The notes below the pieces were generated by a model that saw only the letters and a list, made by a program, of their open reading frames with translations, was not told the origin of the DNA and did not search any database. A stretch of DNA of 64,000 bases from Laspinema olomoucense D3b. Its GTDB lineage: Bacteria; Cyanobacteriota; Cyanobacteriia; Cyanobacteriales; Laspinemataceae. Below are positions 1 through 7,742 of this stretch, in pieces (the stretch's first letter is position 1; each line of letters begins with the position of its first letter). Location: contig NZ_JAMXFA010000020.1 of assembly GCF_025370785.1 (NCBI RefSeq), forward strand, positions 61,636-125,635, read 5' to 3'. A program made the translations under genes and the position numbers.

Positions 1-1
1 A

Positions 2-49
2 AGCCTGATTTATCAATCCCGCAAGCCCGTCGGTCTATCCATGAGGTGA
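2..49 (+). CDS. possible 3' end of an upstream gene (partial)
   Basis: This frame is open from the left edge and stops at TGA 47-49. The stop overlaps the GTG start of the next gene (GTGA, 46-49), the classic arrangement of translationally coupled genes. Only 15 codons are visible and no family can be named. The frame of the downstream kinase is also open to the window edge, so the coding assignment here is uncertain. Confidence 0.2.
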   Translation, partial: SLIYQSRKPVGLSMR

Positions 50-2013
50 CCGACACTTACAAAGAAAGTATGGAGATACAAAATTTACATCCTTGGGAAC
101 TCCAGAGGGAAATTGAGCGATCTCGATTGCTCAACGAGATCAATAACAAGGTTCGCAGTACCCTAGATTTAGATGAAGTGCTCCAAGCTGCCTGTCATTT
201 GTTAGGGGAAACGTTCAACTGTAGTCGAGTCAGCATTTTAGTCAACGAATCGGGAGTGGGGGACTGGTTAATTACCCGAGGAGAGTATAAGACGGATGAT
301 TACACCAGCCAACTGGGGACGCGAGTACCATTGGCGGATAATCCCCACTTGCATCAGTTGATGTCGCAGACAGAACCCTTAGCGGTGACGCAATTTTTAG
401 AGTTTCCTGGGTTGGGGAAAGAAACGTTGCAACTGGTGCAGGAACTCAGAATTAAGTCCATGCTGGCGATCGCCACCTCTTACCAGGGGAAAGTCAATGG
501 CATTATTGGATTGCATCAGTGCGATCGCGAACGGGAGTGGTCGCAGTGGGAACAAGACCTGTTAGAAGGGGTTGCCTCTCAACTGGCGATCGCCATTAAT
601 CAAGCTCAATTGTACAGTGCCACCCGTGCGGCAGCGCAACGAGAATCTTTACTGCGCCTGATTACGAACCAAATTCGCAGTACATTGGACCTGAATACGG
701 TTTTAAAAACCGCAGTCCAGGGAGTCCGGGAACTCCTAAATACTGACCGGGTGGTGATTTACCGATTCCTAGAAAACTGGGCCGGTGAAATTGTAGTTGA
801 AGACCTTAATGTGCCTTGGCCTTCGATTTTTGGTGGGATTGTGGCGGATAATTGTTTTAAAACTGACCATGCTGAACTCTATAAACAAGGGCGAGTTCGG
901 GCCATCAATGATATTCATCAGGCGGGATTAAATACCTGTCATGTAGACTTTTTGGCCCGACTGGAAGTTAAGGCTAATTTAATCGTTCCCATTAATATGC
1001 CCGGTCATCTTTGGGGGTTGTTGATTGCTCATGAATGTCATTCGACCCGCCATTGGACCCAAGGAGAAATCGACCTCCTCGAACAATTAGGGCATCAAAT
1101 GGCAATTGCCATCTCACAAGCAGAATTATATCAACAAGTTCAAGATTCTGCCACCCAATATCAAGCCCAGGCTGAACAATTAGAGCGGACTTTACAAGAA
1201 CTCAAAGCGACCCAGCAACAACTCATTCAAAGCGAAAAATTATCCAGTTTGGGACAGTTGGTAGCGGGAGTTGCCCACGAAATTAACAATGCAAATAACT
1301 TTATTCATGCCAATTTATTCTACGTCCATGAATATGTGGAAGCTTTGAAAAAAGCGATTGATATTTACGAAAGTGCGGCCTCAGAAATTCCTCTGGAAAT
1401 CGAAGAATTGAATGAAGAGGTGGATTTGGACTATATCCGGTCTGATTCGCCGAACCTCATTTCTTCGATGCAGCAAGGAAGCGATCGCATTCGCAAAATT
1501 GTCCAAAACTTACGGAACTTTTCCCGGTTAGATGAAGCAGGGGTTAAACCTGTGAATCTCAGTGAAGGTTTAGAAAGCAGTTTATCGATGTTGCAACATC
1601 GATTTTCCCCGGAGTTAAAAATTCATAAACATTATCATACTAAAGCCCGAGTGGAATGTCATCCGGCCCAGATTAATCAAGTGTTTTTTAACTTAATTGA
1701 TAATGCATTAGATGCGATCGCCTCCAATCCAGGGACAGAAGGTGAACTCACCCTCTCAATTTGCGAACCCTATCCCAACTGGGTGAGCATTTCCATTAAA
1801 GATAATGGTCCGGGAATTTCTGCACAGATTCAAAACCAAATTTTCAATCCCTTTTTTACCACAAAACCTGTGGGCCAAGGCACAGGGTTAGGTCTATCTC
1901 TGTGCTATCAAATTATCGTTAAAGGTCATAAGGGAAAAATTCGCTGCATCAGCGAAGGAGAGGGGACAGAGTTTATTGTAGAACTGCCGCTCAAAATGAT
2001 GGAAGAGAAATAA
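46..2013 (+). CDS. GAF / cyanobacteriochrome-type GAF sensor histidine kinase
   Basis: A soluble sensor kinase of 655 residues from a GTG at 46; an ATG at 70 is an alternative. The frame stays open to the window edge, so a longer protein cannot be excluded. Order: GAF1 (about 25-190), GAF2 (about 205-365), coiled coil (370-400), HisKA with VAHEINN and phospho-acceptor His411, then an HATPase with N box (NLIDNALDAI), DNGPGI and GTGLGLSL. GAF2 has the cyanobacteriochrome signature: Cys298-His299 followed by the ANLIVPI strand, plus a DXCF motif at residues 268-271 (Cys270). The two cysteines are 28 residues apart, as I recall for blue/green dual-Cys receptors such as TePixJ. GAF1 lacks the Cys-His pair. 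There is no transmembrane segment and no receiver domain, so a separate response regulator is expected. The kinase assignment is firm; bilin binding is inferred. Confidence 0.85.
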   Translation: MTDTYKESMEIQNLHPWELQREIERSRLLNEINNKVRSTLDLDEVLQAACHLLGETFNCSRVSILVNESGVGDWLITRGEYKTDDYTSQLGTRVPLADNPHLHQLMSQTEPLAVTQFLEFPGLGKETLQLVQELRIKSMLAIATSYQGKVNGIIGLHQCDREREWSQWEQDLLEGVASQLAIAINQAQLYSATRAAAQRESLLRLITNQIRSTLDLNTVLKTAVQGVRELLNTDRVVIYRFLENWAGEIVVEDLNVPWPSIFGGIVADNCFKTDHAELYKQGRVRAINDIHQAGLNTCHVDFLARLEVKANLIVPINMPGHLWGLLIAHECHSTRHWTQGEIDLLEQLGHQMAIAISQAELYQQVQDSATQYQAQAEQLERTLQELKATQQQLIQSEKLSSLGQLVAGVAHEINNANNFIHANLFYVHEYVEALKKAIDIYESAASEIPLEIEELNEEVDLDYIRSDSPNLISSMQQGSDRIRKIVQNLRNFSRLDEAGVKPVNLSEGLESSLSMLQHRFSPELKIHKHYHTKARVECHPAQINQVFFNLIDNALDAIASNPGTEGELTLSICEPYPNWVSISIKDNGPGISAQIQNQIFNPFFTTKPVGQGTGLGLSLCYQIIVKGHKGKIRCISEGEGTEFIVELPLKMMEEK

Positions 2014-2067
2014 ACCTATTCCCCACCTCCATCCCGCAAGTCGTCAATAGACCGCTTGCAAAATACT

Positions 2068-2107
2068 GGAGAGATCCCCCTTTCCCCCCTTATTAAGGGG
2101 GGCTTTT
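2068..2107 (+). repeat. dispersed GGAGAGATCCCCC / CCCCCCTT-AAGGGGGG hairpin element
   Basis: GGAGAGATCCCCC is followed by an 8-bp stem (CCCCCCTT 2084-2091, AAGGGGGG 2095-2102) and then CTTTT. An inverted copy lies at 48361-48400. Placed 55 bases after the kinase stop, it could also terminate transcription. It belongs to a kind of short intergenic repeat common in cyanobacteria. Confidence 0.6.
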
Positions 2108-2228
2108 GGGAATTTAGCAAAAAGTCTAATATTCCTAGAGCAAGCAACCCCTGGCCTTTGCTCTAGGAACTTAATCTTTAATGATAACACAGGGGTTCCC
2201 GGGAGAGAATCGTTTATTGGTAAGGCTT

Positions 2229-2264
2229 ATGATTACCATATATTTTTCGATGAAAACTAATCAT
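2229..2264 (+). promoter_or_regulatory. inverted repeat upstream of flv3 (possible operator)
   Basis: The arms ATGATTA (2229-2235) and TAATCAT (2258-2264) are separated by an AT-rich 22-base spacer, 65 bases before the flv3 start. A regulator-binding role is only suggested by position. Confidence 0.25.
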
Positions 2265-2328
2265 TAAAATATGTAACAATATAAAGAGTAAGCAAACCCT
2301 AACATCGACAAGCAAAGGAGGCCACTCA

Positions 2329-4056
2329 ATGGTAGCCGTGACCGACAGAGTACAACCGAGACTGACGATCGCAACGGGGGAAATCGCCACCGAAACTCGG
2401 ACAATTCGCTGTTTGGATTGGGACCGCGATCGGTTCGATATCGAATTTGGCCTGCAAAACGGGACCACTTATAATTCCTTTCTGATTCGGGGGAGTCAGA
2501 CTGCCTTGGTGGATACCTCTCATGCCAAATTTCGCGAGTCCTATTTGCAGACCCTGCGCCAGGAAATCGACCCGACTCAAATCGATTACCTGATCATCAG
2601 TCACACCGAACCGGATCATAGTGGATTAGTTAAAGATGTATTAGAGCTTGCCCCAGATATCACCATTGTGGGCGCCAAAGTTGCCATTCAGTTTTTAGAA
2701 GACTTAGTTCATCAACCCTTTAAACGTTTAATTGTCAAAAATGGGGATACCCTAGATTTAGGTAACGGTCACGTTCTAGAATTTTTCAATGCCCCGAATT
2801 TGCACTGGCCGGATACAATTTTTACCTATGACGCCAAAACGCAGATTCTGTTTACCTGCGATGCCTTTGGAATGCACTACTGTTCTGATAAAACCTTCGA
2901 TGAAAACTTAAGTGAAATTGAAGCGGATTATCACTTTTATTACGAATGTTTGATGGCCCCCAATGCGCGATCGGTTTTGAGTGCCATGAAGCGGATGCCG
3001 GAAGTGGAAAAAATTAGCACGATCGCCACCGGGCACGGACCCTTACTGCGGTATAATATCGGCGAACTCACCGGACGATACAAACAGTGGAGTCAGGAGC
3101 AAGCTAAGGCAGAAACCACCGTTGCCGTGTTTTATTTTTCCGATTACGGCTATAGCGATCGCCTCTCCCAAGCAGTGGCCCACGGGATTACCAAAACCGG
3201 CGTCAACGTGGAAATGATGGATTTGCGATCGGCAGAACCCCAGGAAGTGCGGGAACTGGTGAGTATCGCCTCGGGAATCGCCCTGGGTGCACCGCCATTA
3301 ACGGGACCGGGTTCAGAGAATGCAGAAGCGGCGATCGGCACCATTTTAGTGGCAGCCAATAACAAACAGACCATCGGACTCTTTGAATCCGGTGGGGGTA
3401 ACGACCAATCCATCTATCCCCTCGCCGTTAAATTCCAAGCACTCGGGCTAAAACAGGGATTTCCCAATATTATCGTCAAGGAAAACCCCACGGAAGCCAC
3501 CTATCAACTGTGCGATGAAGCTGGAACTGACATGGGACAGTTGCTGACCCTGAAAAAGGCTATCAAACAGATGAAATCCTTAGATAGTGAACTGGATAAA
3601 GCCTTGGGGCGGATTAGCGGGGGATTGTATATCCTCACCGCCCAGAAAGGGGATGTGAGTAGTGCCATGTTAGCTTCCTGGGTGACTCAAGCCAGTTTTG
3701 AACCCCTGGGGATTACCATTGCCGTTGCCAAAGACCGGGCGATCGAAGCCCTGATGCACGTCGGCGATACCTTCGTGCTCAATGTCCTCGATGAAGACAA
3801 CTATCAAGGACTGATGAGACATTTCCTGAAGCGCTTCCCCCCGGGGGCCGATCGCTTTGCCGGAGTCAAAACCCAACCGGCGAACAACGGCAGTCCGATT
3901 CTCAGTGAAGCCCTCGCCTATCTGGAATGTCAAGTCATCAGTCGTATGGAATGTGCTGATCACTGGATCGTGTATAGCCAGGTAGACAATGGCCGAGTCT
4001 CCAATCCCGATGCCTTACCGGCGATCCACCATCGCAAAGTCGGCAATCATTATTAG
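2329..4056 (+). CDS. flv3: class C flavodiiron protein Flv3 (canonical diiron ligands)
   Basis: A flavodiiron protein of 575 residues, the usual length of cyanobacterial three-domain members. A metallo-beta-lactamase-like diiron domain (about 30-260) is followed by a flavodoxin-like FMN domain (265-400) and a C-terminal flavin reductase domain (about 420-575). The diiron motif HTEPDH is complete (His92, Glu94, Asp96, His97), which in the cyanobacterial nomenclature separates Flv3/Flv4 from Flv1/Flv2. With Flv1 it is known to form the hetero-oligomer that drains electrons after photosystem I to O2 without releasing peroxide. A strong ribosome site, AAGGAGG at 2315-2321, fixes the ATG at 2329. 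Flv1 follows on the same strand after a 444-base spacer, so the two may have separate promoters. Confidence 0.93.
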   Translation: MVAVTDRVQPRLTIATGEIATETRTIRCLDWDRDRFDIEFGLQNGTTYNSFLIRGSQTALVDTSHAKFRESYLQTLRQEIDPTQIDYLIISHTEPDHSGLVKDVLELAPDITIVGAKVAIQFLEDLVHQPFKRLIVKNGDTLDLGNGHVLEFFNAPNLHWPDTIFTYDAKTQILFTCDAFGMHYCSDKTFDENLSEIEADYHFYYECLMAPNARSVLSAMKRMPEVEKISTIATGHGPLLRYNIGELTGRYKQWSQEQAKAETTVAVFYFSDYGYSDRLSQAVAHGITKTGVNVEMMDLRSAEPQEVRELVSIASGIALGAPPLTGPGSENAEAAIGTILVAANNKQTIGLFESGGGNDQSIYPLAVKFQALGLKQGFPNIIVKENPTEATYQLCDEAGTDMGQLLTLKKAIKQMKSLDSELDKALGRISGGLYILTAQKGDVSSAMLASWVTQASFEPLGITIAVAKDRAIEALMHVGDTFVLNVLDEDNYQGLMRHFLKRFPPGADRFAGVKTQPANNGSPILSEALAYLECQVISRMECADHWIVYSQVDNGRVSNPDALPAIHHRKVGNHY

Positions 4057-4131
4057 ACCGATGCCATTGCTCATTTTTCCCTAGGGGGTTGCTCAATTAT
4101 ACGGAATCCGGTTTTCAAAGGTCTATAAAAA

Positions 4132-4250
4132 CCCGCACCCATGCCTGGTGGGGCTACACAGATGAAACCTGCCTTCCCAGGCTATTGGATAGAAACCTGC
4201 ACCCATGCCTGGTGGGACTACACAGATGAAGCCTGGGCAGGCTATTGGAG
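4132..4250 (+). repeat. two tandem copies of a ~63-bp repeat
   Basis: Two near-identical units occupy 4132-4190 and 4196-4250 in the flv3-flv1 spacer. Each contains CACCCATGCCTGGTGGG, then CTACACAGATGAA and CAGGCTATTGGA. No coding capacity is evident and the function is unknown. Confidence 0.75.
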
Positions 4251-4295
4251 AAAAATGACTTTTGATAGCCGGATTTGGTATTAGATTGAGGGGAC

Positions 4296-4364
4296 TAGAA
4301 ACCGGGTTGCTGTCAAGAATTTACGGTTCAGTGACAAAGATTGGGTGAAGAAGCCCGGTTTCTA
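4296..4364 (+). repeat. AAACCGGGTT...AACCCGGTTT hairpin element, copy A
   Basis: The imperfect inverted ends TAGAAACCGGGTT (4296-4308) and AAGCCCGGTTTCTA (4351-4364) enclose about 42 bases. Related elements lie at 21616-21689 and 30675-30750, and a looser one at 10331-10398. The remainder of the 4057-4500 spacer shows nothing further that I can identify. Confidence 0.6.
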
Positions 4365-4500
4365 AGCACTCCTATGGCAAGACCTTATCCGGGGAAATGA
4401 GCAAGGAAAGCCAATTGATTCCTCATATCTGCACAAGGGTTAGATAATGAGGGATGAGTGTATTTGTTTTAAGTAAACTGTCTTAGCGCATTCCTCACTG

Positions 4501-6234
4501 ATGATAGAAACAACGACTAAACAACGTGATGTTCAGGTGGTCCTGATTGCCGAAGAGACCCGAGTTATGCGATCGCGCACTTGGGACCGCCTGAAATTTG
4601 AGGTAGAATATTCCCTGGCCAAAGGCACCACCGCCAACTCCTTTTTAATTCAAGGGGATAAAATTGCCTTAATCGACCCACCCGGGGAATCCTTTACTAA
4701 AAATTATTTAGAGTCACTCCAGGCGCGAATTAAGCTGTCCCAGATTGATTATGTCATTCTGGGTCATTTTAATGCCAATCGGGGGGAGACGATTAAAACC
4801 CTCTGGAGTCTTGCACCGCAACTGCAATTTGTTTGTACCAATCCAGGGGCGATCGCCTTACGTCAATTCTTGGAAACCGAAAACTTAAATATTTTGGTTG
4901 TCCGAGGGGAAGATACCTTAGATTTAGGTCAGGGACATCAATTACAATTCATTGCGACTCCCACTCCTAAATGGCCCGATGAACTGTTAACTTACGACCC
5001 TAAAACAAAAATTCTGTTTACCGATAAATTCTTTGGTGCTCATGTTTGTGGAGACCAAATTTTTGATGAAGGTTGGGCAATTTATAGTGAAGACCGAAGG
5101 TTTTATTATGATTGCTTACACGCACCCCAGGCAAAACAGGTGCTGTCGGCATTGGATAAAATAGCAGAATTACCCGAGGTGAAATTGTATGCCCCGGGTC
5201 ATGGACCGTTAGTTTTGTATGGCAAGAAAGAACTGACGGAATTGTATCGGTCCTGGAGTAATTTGCAGAAGTCTCAGGATTTGACCGTGGCTTTAGTTTA
5301 TGCTTCAGCTTATGGGAATACGGCGATCGTGGGACAGGCGATCGCCAAAGGGTTAACCAAAGCGGGAATAGCAGTAGAATTTCTGAATTGTGAACAAGCA
5401 GAACCGTCGGAAATTCAGGCGGCTGTGGAAAAATGTGATGGATTTATTATTGGATCTCCCACCCTGGGGGGTCATGCACCAACCCAAATTCAAACGGCTT
5501 TGGGGATTATTTTGAAAACTGCATCTACCAGTAAATTAGCCGGAGTGTTTGGGTCATTTGGGTGGAGTGGAGAAGCGATCGACCTATTGGAAAGTAAGTT
5601 AACGGATGCGGGGTATCAGTTTGGCTTTGACCCGATTCGGGTGAAGTTTAAACCCACGGATGTGACCTTGCAAGCCTGTGAAGAAGCCGCCCTAGATTTC
5701 GCCCAAAATTTGAAGCGATCGCAGAAACGACGGACCGCAAAATCTTCCTTGAATACAGGTGTAACCAGCGATCGCACTGCCCAAGCCGTCGGGCGAATTG
5801 TCGGGTCTTTATGCGTGGTTTCCGCCAAACGGGGGGATGTAATTAGTGGAATGTTAGCCTCTTGGGTTTCCCAAGGCTCATTTAATCCGCCCGGTTTAAC
5901 CCTTGCCGTCGCCAAAGACCGGGCCTTGGAATCTCTCACCCATACCGGGGATAAATTTGTGTTGAATATCTTAGCCGAGGGGAAACAATTACGCAAGCAT
6001 TTCATGAAACGATTTGCCCCCGGAGAAGACCGATTTGAGGGGTTAGAAACGATTGATGCCGCTAACGGTTGTCCGATTTTAAAAGATGGACTCGCTTATC
6101 TGGAATGTGTGGTGCAAAACCGCATGGAATGTGGAGATCATTGGGTGGTTTATGCCACGGTGGAAAATGGCAAAGTGCTGGATACCGAAGGGGTAACAGC
6201 AGTTCATTATCGGAAAACCGGGAGTTATTATTAA
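4501..6234 (+). CDS. flv1: class C flavodiiron protein Flv1 (non-canonical diiron site)
   Basis: Paralogue of the preceding gene, 577 residues, with the same order of beta-lactamase-like, flavodoxin-like and flavin reductase domains. The diiron motif is degenerate: His89 remains, but the positions of the Glu, Asp and second His of Flv3 are Asn91, Asn93 and Arg94. Replacement of ligands by neutral or basic residues is the known hallmark of Flv1/Flv2, so it is not a sequencing fault. Flv1 works with Flv3 in oxygen photoreduction under fluctuating light. The start is ATG 4501; no clear Shine-Dalgarno sequence is visible, which is common in cyanobacteria. Confidence 0.92.
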   Translation: MIETTTKQRDVQVVLIAEETRVMRSRTWDRLKFEVEYSLAKGTTANSFLIQGDKIALIDPPGESFTKNYLESLQARIKLSQIDYVILGHFNANRGETIKTLWSLAPQLQFVCTNPGAIALRQFLETENLNILVVRGEDTLDLGQGHQLQFIATPTPKWPDELLTYDPKTKILFTDKFFGAHVCGDQIFDEGWAIYSEDRRFYYDCLHAPQAKQVLSALDKIAELPEVKLYAPGHGPLVLYGKKELTELYRSWSNLQKSQDLTVALVYASAYGNTAIVGQAIAKGLTKAGIAVEFLNCEQAEPSEIQAAVEKCDGFIIGSPTLGGHAPTQIQTALGIILKTASTSKLAGVFGSFGWSGEAIDLLESKLTDAGYQFGFDPIRVKFKPTDVTLQACEEAALDFAQNLKRSQKRRTAKSSLNTGVTSDRTAQAVGRIVGSLCVVSAKRGDVISGMLASWVSQGSFNPPGLTLAVAKDRALESLTHTGDKFVLNILAEGKQLRKHFMKRFAPGEDRFEGLETIDAANGCPILKDGLAYLECVVQNRMECGDHWVVYATVENGKVLDTEGVTAVHYRKTGSYY

Positions 6235-6245
6235 ACCCCTCCCCA

Positions 6246-6289
6246 ACTCCGGTCCCCTCCCCTTGCCAAGGGGAGGGTTAGGGTGGGGT
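6246..6289 (+). repeat. 45-bp near-palindromic repeat, left copy
   Basis: This 44-base unit contains CTCCCCTTGCCAAGGGGAG and is the reverse complement of 6474-6518 with essentially one central difference and one indel. The pair brackets about 185 bp. A diverged single copy is at 52732-52773. Confidence 0.75.
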
Positions 6290-6312
6290 GTTGGCGGTGA
6301 TGTGGCGATCTC

Positions 6313-6354
6313 CACGTCAGGAAGAATGAGTGGGTAGAGGGTCCTCCTGACGTG
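6313..6354 (+). repeat. CACGTCAGGA / TCCTGACGTG inverted repeat
   Basis: Perfect 10-base arms at 6313-6322 and 6345-6354, inside the segment bracketed by the inverted 45-bp repeats. No T-tract follows. Function unknown. Confidence 0.5.
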
Positions 6355-6473
6355 ACGCAAGCCACGTCACAAAGAAAGAGGTTGGACCAGCCTAAATACA
6401 GGCGCGGTAAGCGGAGCTATCCCGTAGGGAATCGCGTCATGAGAGTGCGTAAGGTGGCGATCGCCCAATAAGA

Positions 6474-6518
6474 ACCCCACCCTAACCCTCCCCTTGCCAA
6501 GGGGAGGGGACCGGAGGT
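6474..6518 (-). repeat. 45-bp near-palindromic repeat, right inverted copy
   Basis: Inverted partner of 6246-6289. The rest of the flv1-sodB gap (to 6796) has no supported gene; the region 6519-6780 should contain the sodB promoter but I cannot place one with confidence. Confidence 0.75.
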
Positions 6519-6796
6519 GCAGTTAAGCGTAAAAAACCTCTGGGGGCGCAGAATGGATCCAGTTTTCTCCCTCTTCTGGTAGATTTTTATCTCGGAGTTG
6601 GATCGGGTCCGACTTTTGATATAGAATCCTTTCGTAATGTGGCGATCGCCTACCGGCGAACCTTAGCCTAAGCTGACCCACAGTAGCATTGCCCCAGACA
6701 CCGGAATAGGTTGCTGGTGCCATGCTGTTGACGCCTGCCGACAGAAAGCGCTTTCTGGGCGCAACCCATAAGAACACTTCGAGAGAGGATAAAACC

Positions 6797-7396
6797 ATGA
6801 CTTACGAACTGCCCCCTTTGCCGTTTGAGTACACAGCCCTTGAACCCCATGTGTCCAAGAGCACCCTGGAGTTCCACCACGACAAACACCATGCAGCCTA
6901 CGTCAACAACTACAACAACATGGTGAAAGGCACGGACATGGAGAGCAAATCCATTGAAGAGGTGATCAAAGCCACCTACAATGATGCCTCTAAAGCTGGA
7001 ATCTTTAATAATGCCGCCCAAGCGTGGAACCACACCTTCTACTGGAACTGCATCAAACCCAGTGGCGGGGGTCAACCCAGTGGAGAACTCGCCGACAAGA
7101 TTGCCGCTGACTTTGGCAGTTTCGATAAATTTAAAGAAGAATTCAAAACCGCAGCAGCCACCCAGTTTGGTAGCGGTTGGGCCTGGTTAGTGTTGGATAA
7201 AAGCAGCCTGAAAGTGGTCAAAACCAGCAATGCCGAAAATCCCCTGGCAATGGGACTCACTCCCCTGTTGACCATTGATGTTTGGGAACACGCCTATTAC
7301 CTGGACTACCAAAACAAGCGTCCGGATTACATTGAAACCTTCATCAGCAGCTTAATCAACTGGGATTTTGTCGCCGACCAAATGAAAAACGCTTAA
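6797..7396 (+). CDS. sodB: superoxide dismutase [Fe]
   Basis: Converts superoxide to peroxide and oxygen in the cytosol. At 199 residues it has the usual Fe-SOD length. The metal ligands lie in the expected places: an N-terminal His in the helix around STLEFHHDKHH, a second His in QAWNHTFYW, and Asp/His in IDVWEHAYYLDY. The context AAATQFGSGWAWL is typical of the Fe/Mn family, and the sequence is of the iron type. ATG 6797 is chosen because the protein then begins with the family-typical MTYELPPLPF, and AGAGGA (6784-6789) sits at ribosome-site distance. An in-frame upstream start at 6722 would add 25 unconserved residues. The neighbouring flavodiiron genes make this an oxygen-stress neighbourhood. 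Confidence 0.95.
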   Translation: MTYELPPLPFEYTALEPHVSKSTLEFHHDKHHAAYVNNYNNMVKGTDMESKSIEEVIKATYNDASKAGIFNNAAQAWNHTFYWNCIKPSGGGQPSGELADKIAADFGSFDKFKEEFKTAAATQFGSGWAWLVLDKSSLKVVKTSNAENPLAMGLTPLLTIDVWEHAYYLDYQNKRPDYIETFISSLINWDFVADQMKNA

Positions 7397-7462
7397 TCTC
7401 CGGTTAAATAAAATTGAGTCACTCAGTAAGGGCGATCGCCCTTGCTAAAGGGTTCATCCTAG

Positions 7463-7492
7463 GCAGTCACGAGGCGATCGTGACTGCTTTTT
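7463..7492 (+). terminator. rho-independent terminator of sodB
   Basis: A perfect 10-bp stem GCAGTCACGA/TCGTGACTGC with a 5-base loop is followed by TTTTT. It lies 66 bases after the sodB stop. No gene was recognised between here and ppk1; an open frame at 7496-7711 has no recognisable protein features. Confidence 0.9.
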
Positions 7493-7742
7493 GTCGTGGA
7501 TTTGCCCATTCCGTGGCATCATGACCTCATCCTGGGCACAATATATCTACCCATCCAAACCACACCTGCTTCAAGCCCACCTCGAACATTAGGCATTTTT
7601 CCAGCATTTTCCGCCCCTGTTCCCGGCGGACAAGGAATCCATCCGACCTCCTGCTGTGGACCCCGATGCGATCGAAGTCAGGGTCAGGCTATAGAGTGTA
7701 TTTACCGATGAACTCCATTTATTGTTCCATCAGGTCAGAATT

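Noticed and set aside
4501..6234. Flv1 regarded as a decayed, inactive flavodiiron gene
   Set aside because: The ligand changes are the known characteristic of Flv1; all domains and the full length are intact.
7496..7711. 71-residue plus-strand frame between sodB and ppk1
   Set aside because: It begins just downstream of the terminator, is Pro-rich with no ribosome site, and looks like chance.
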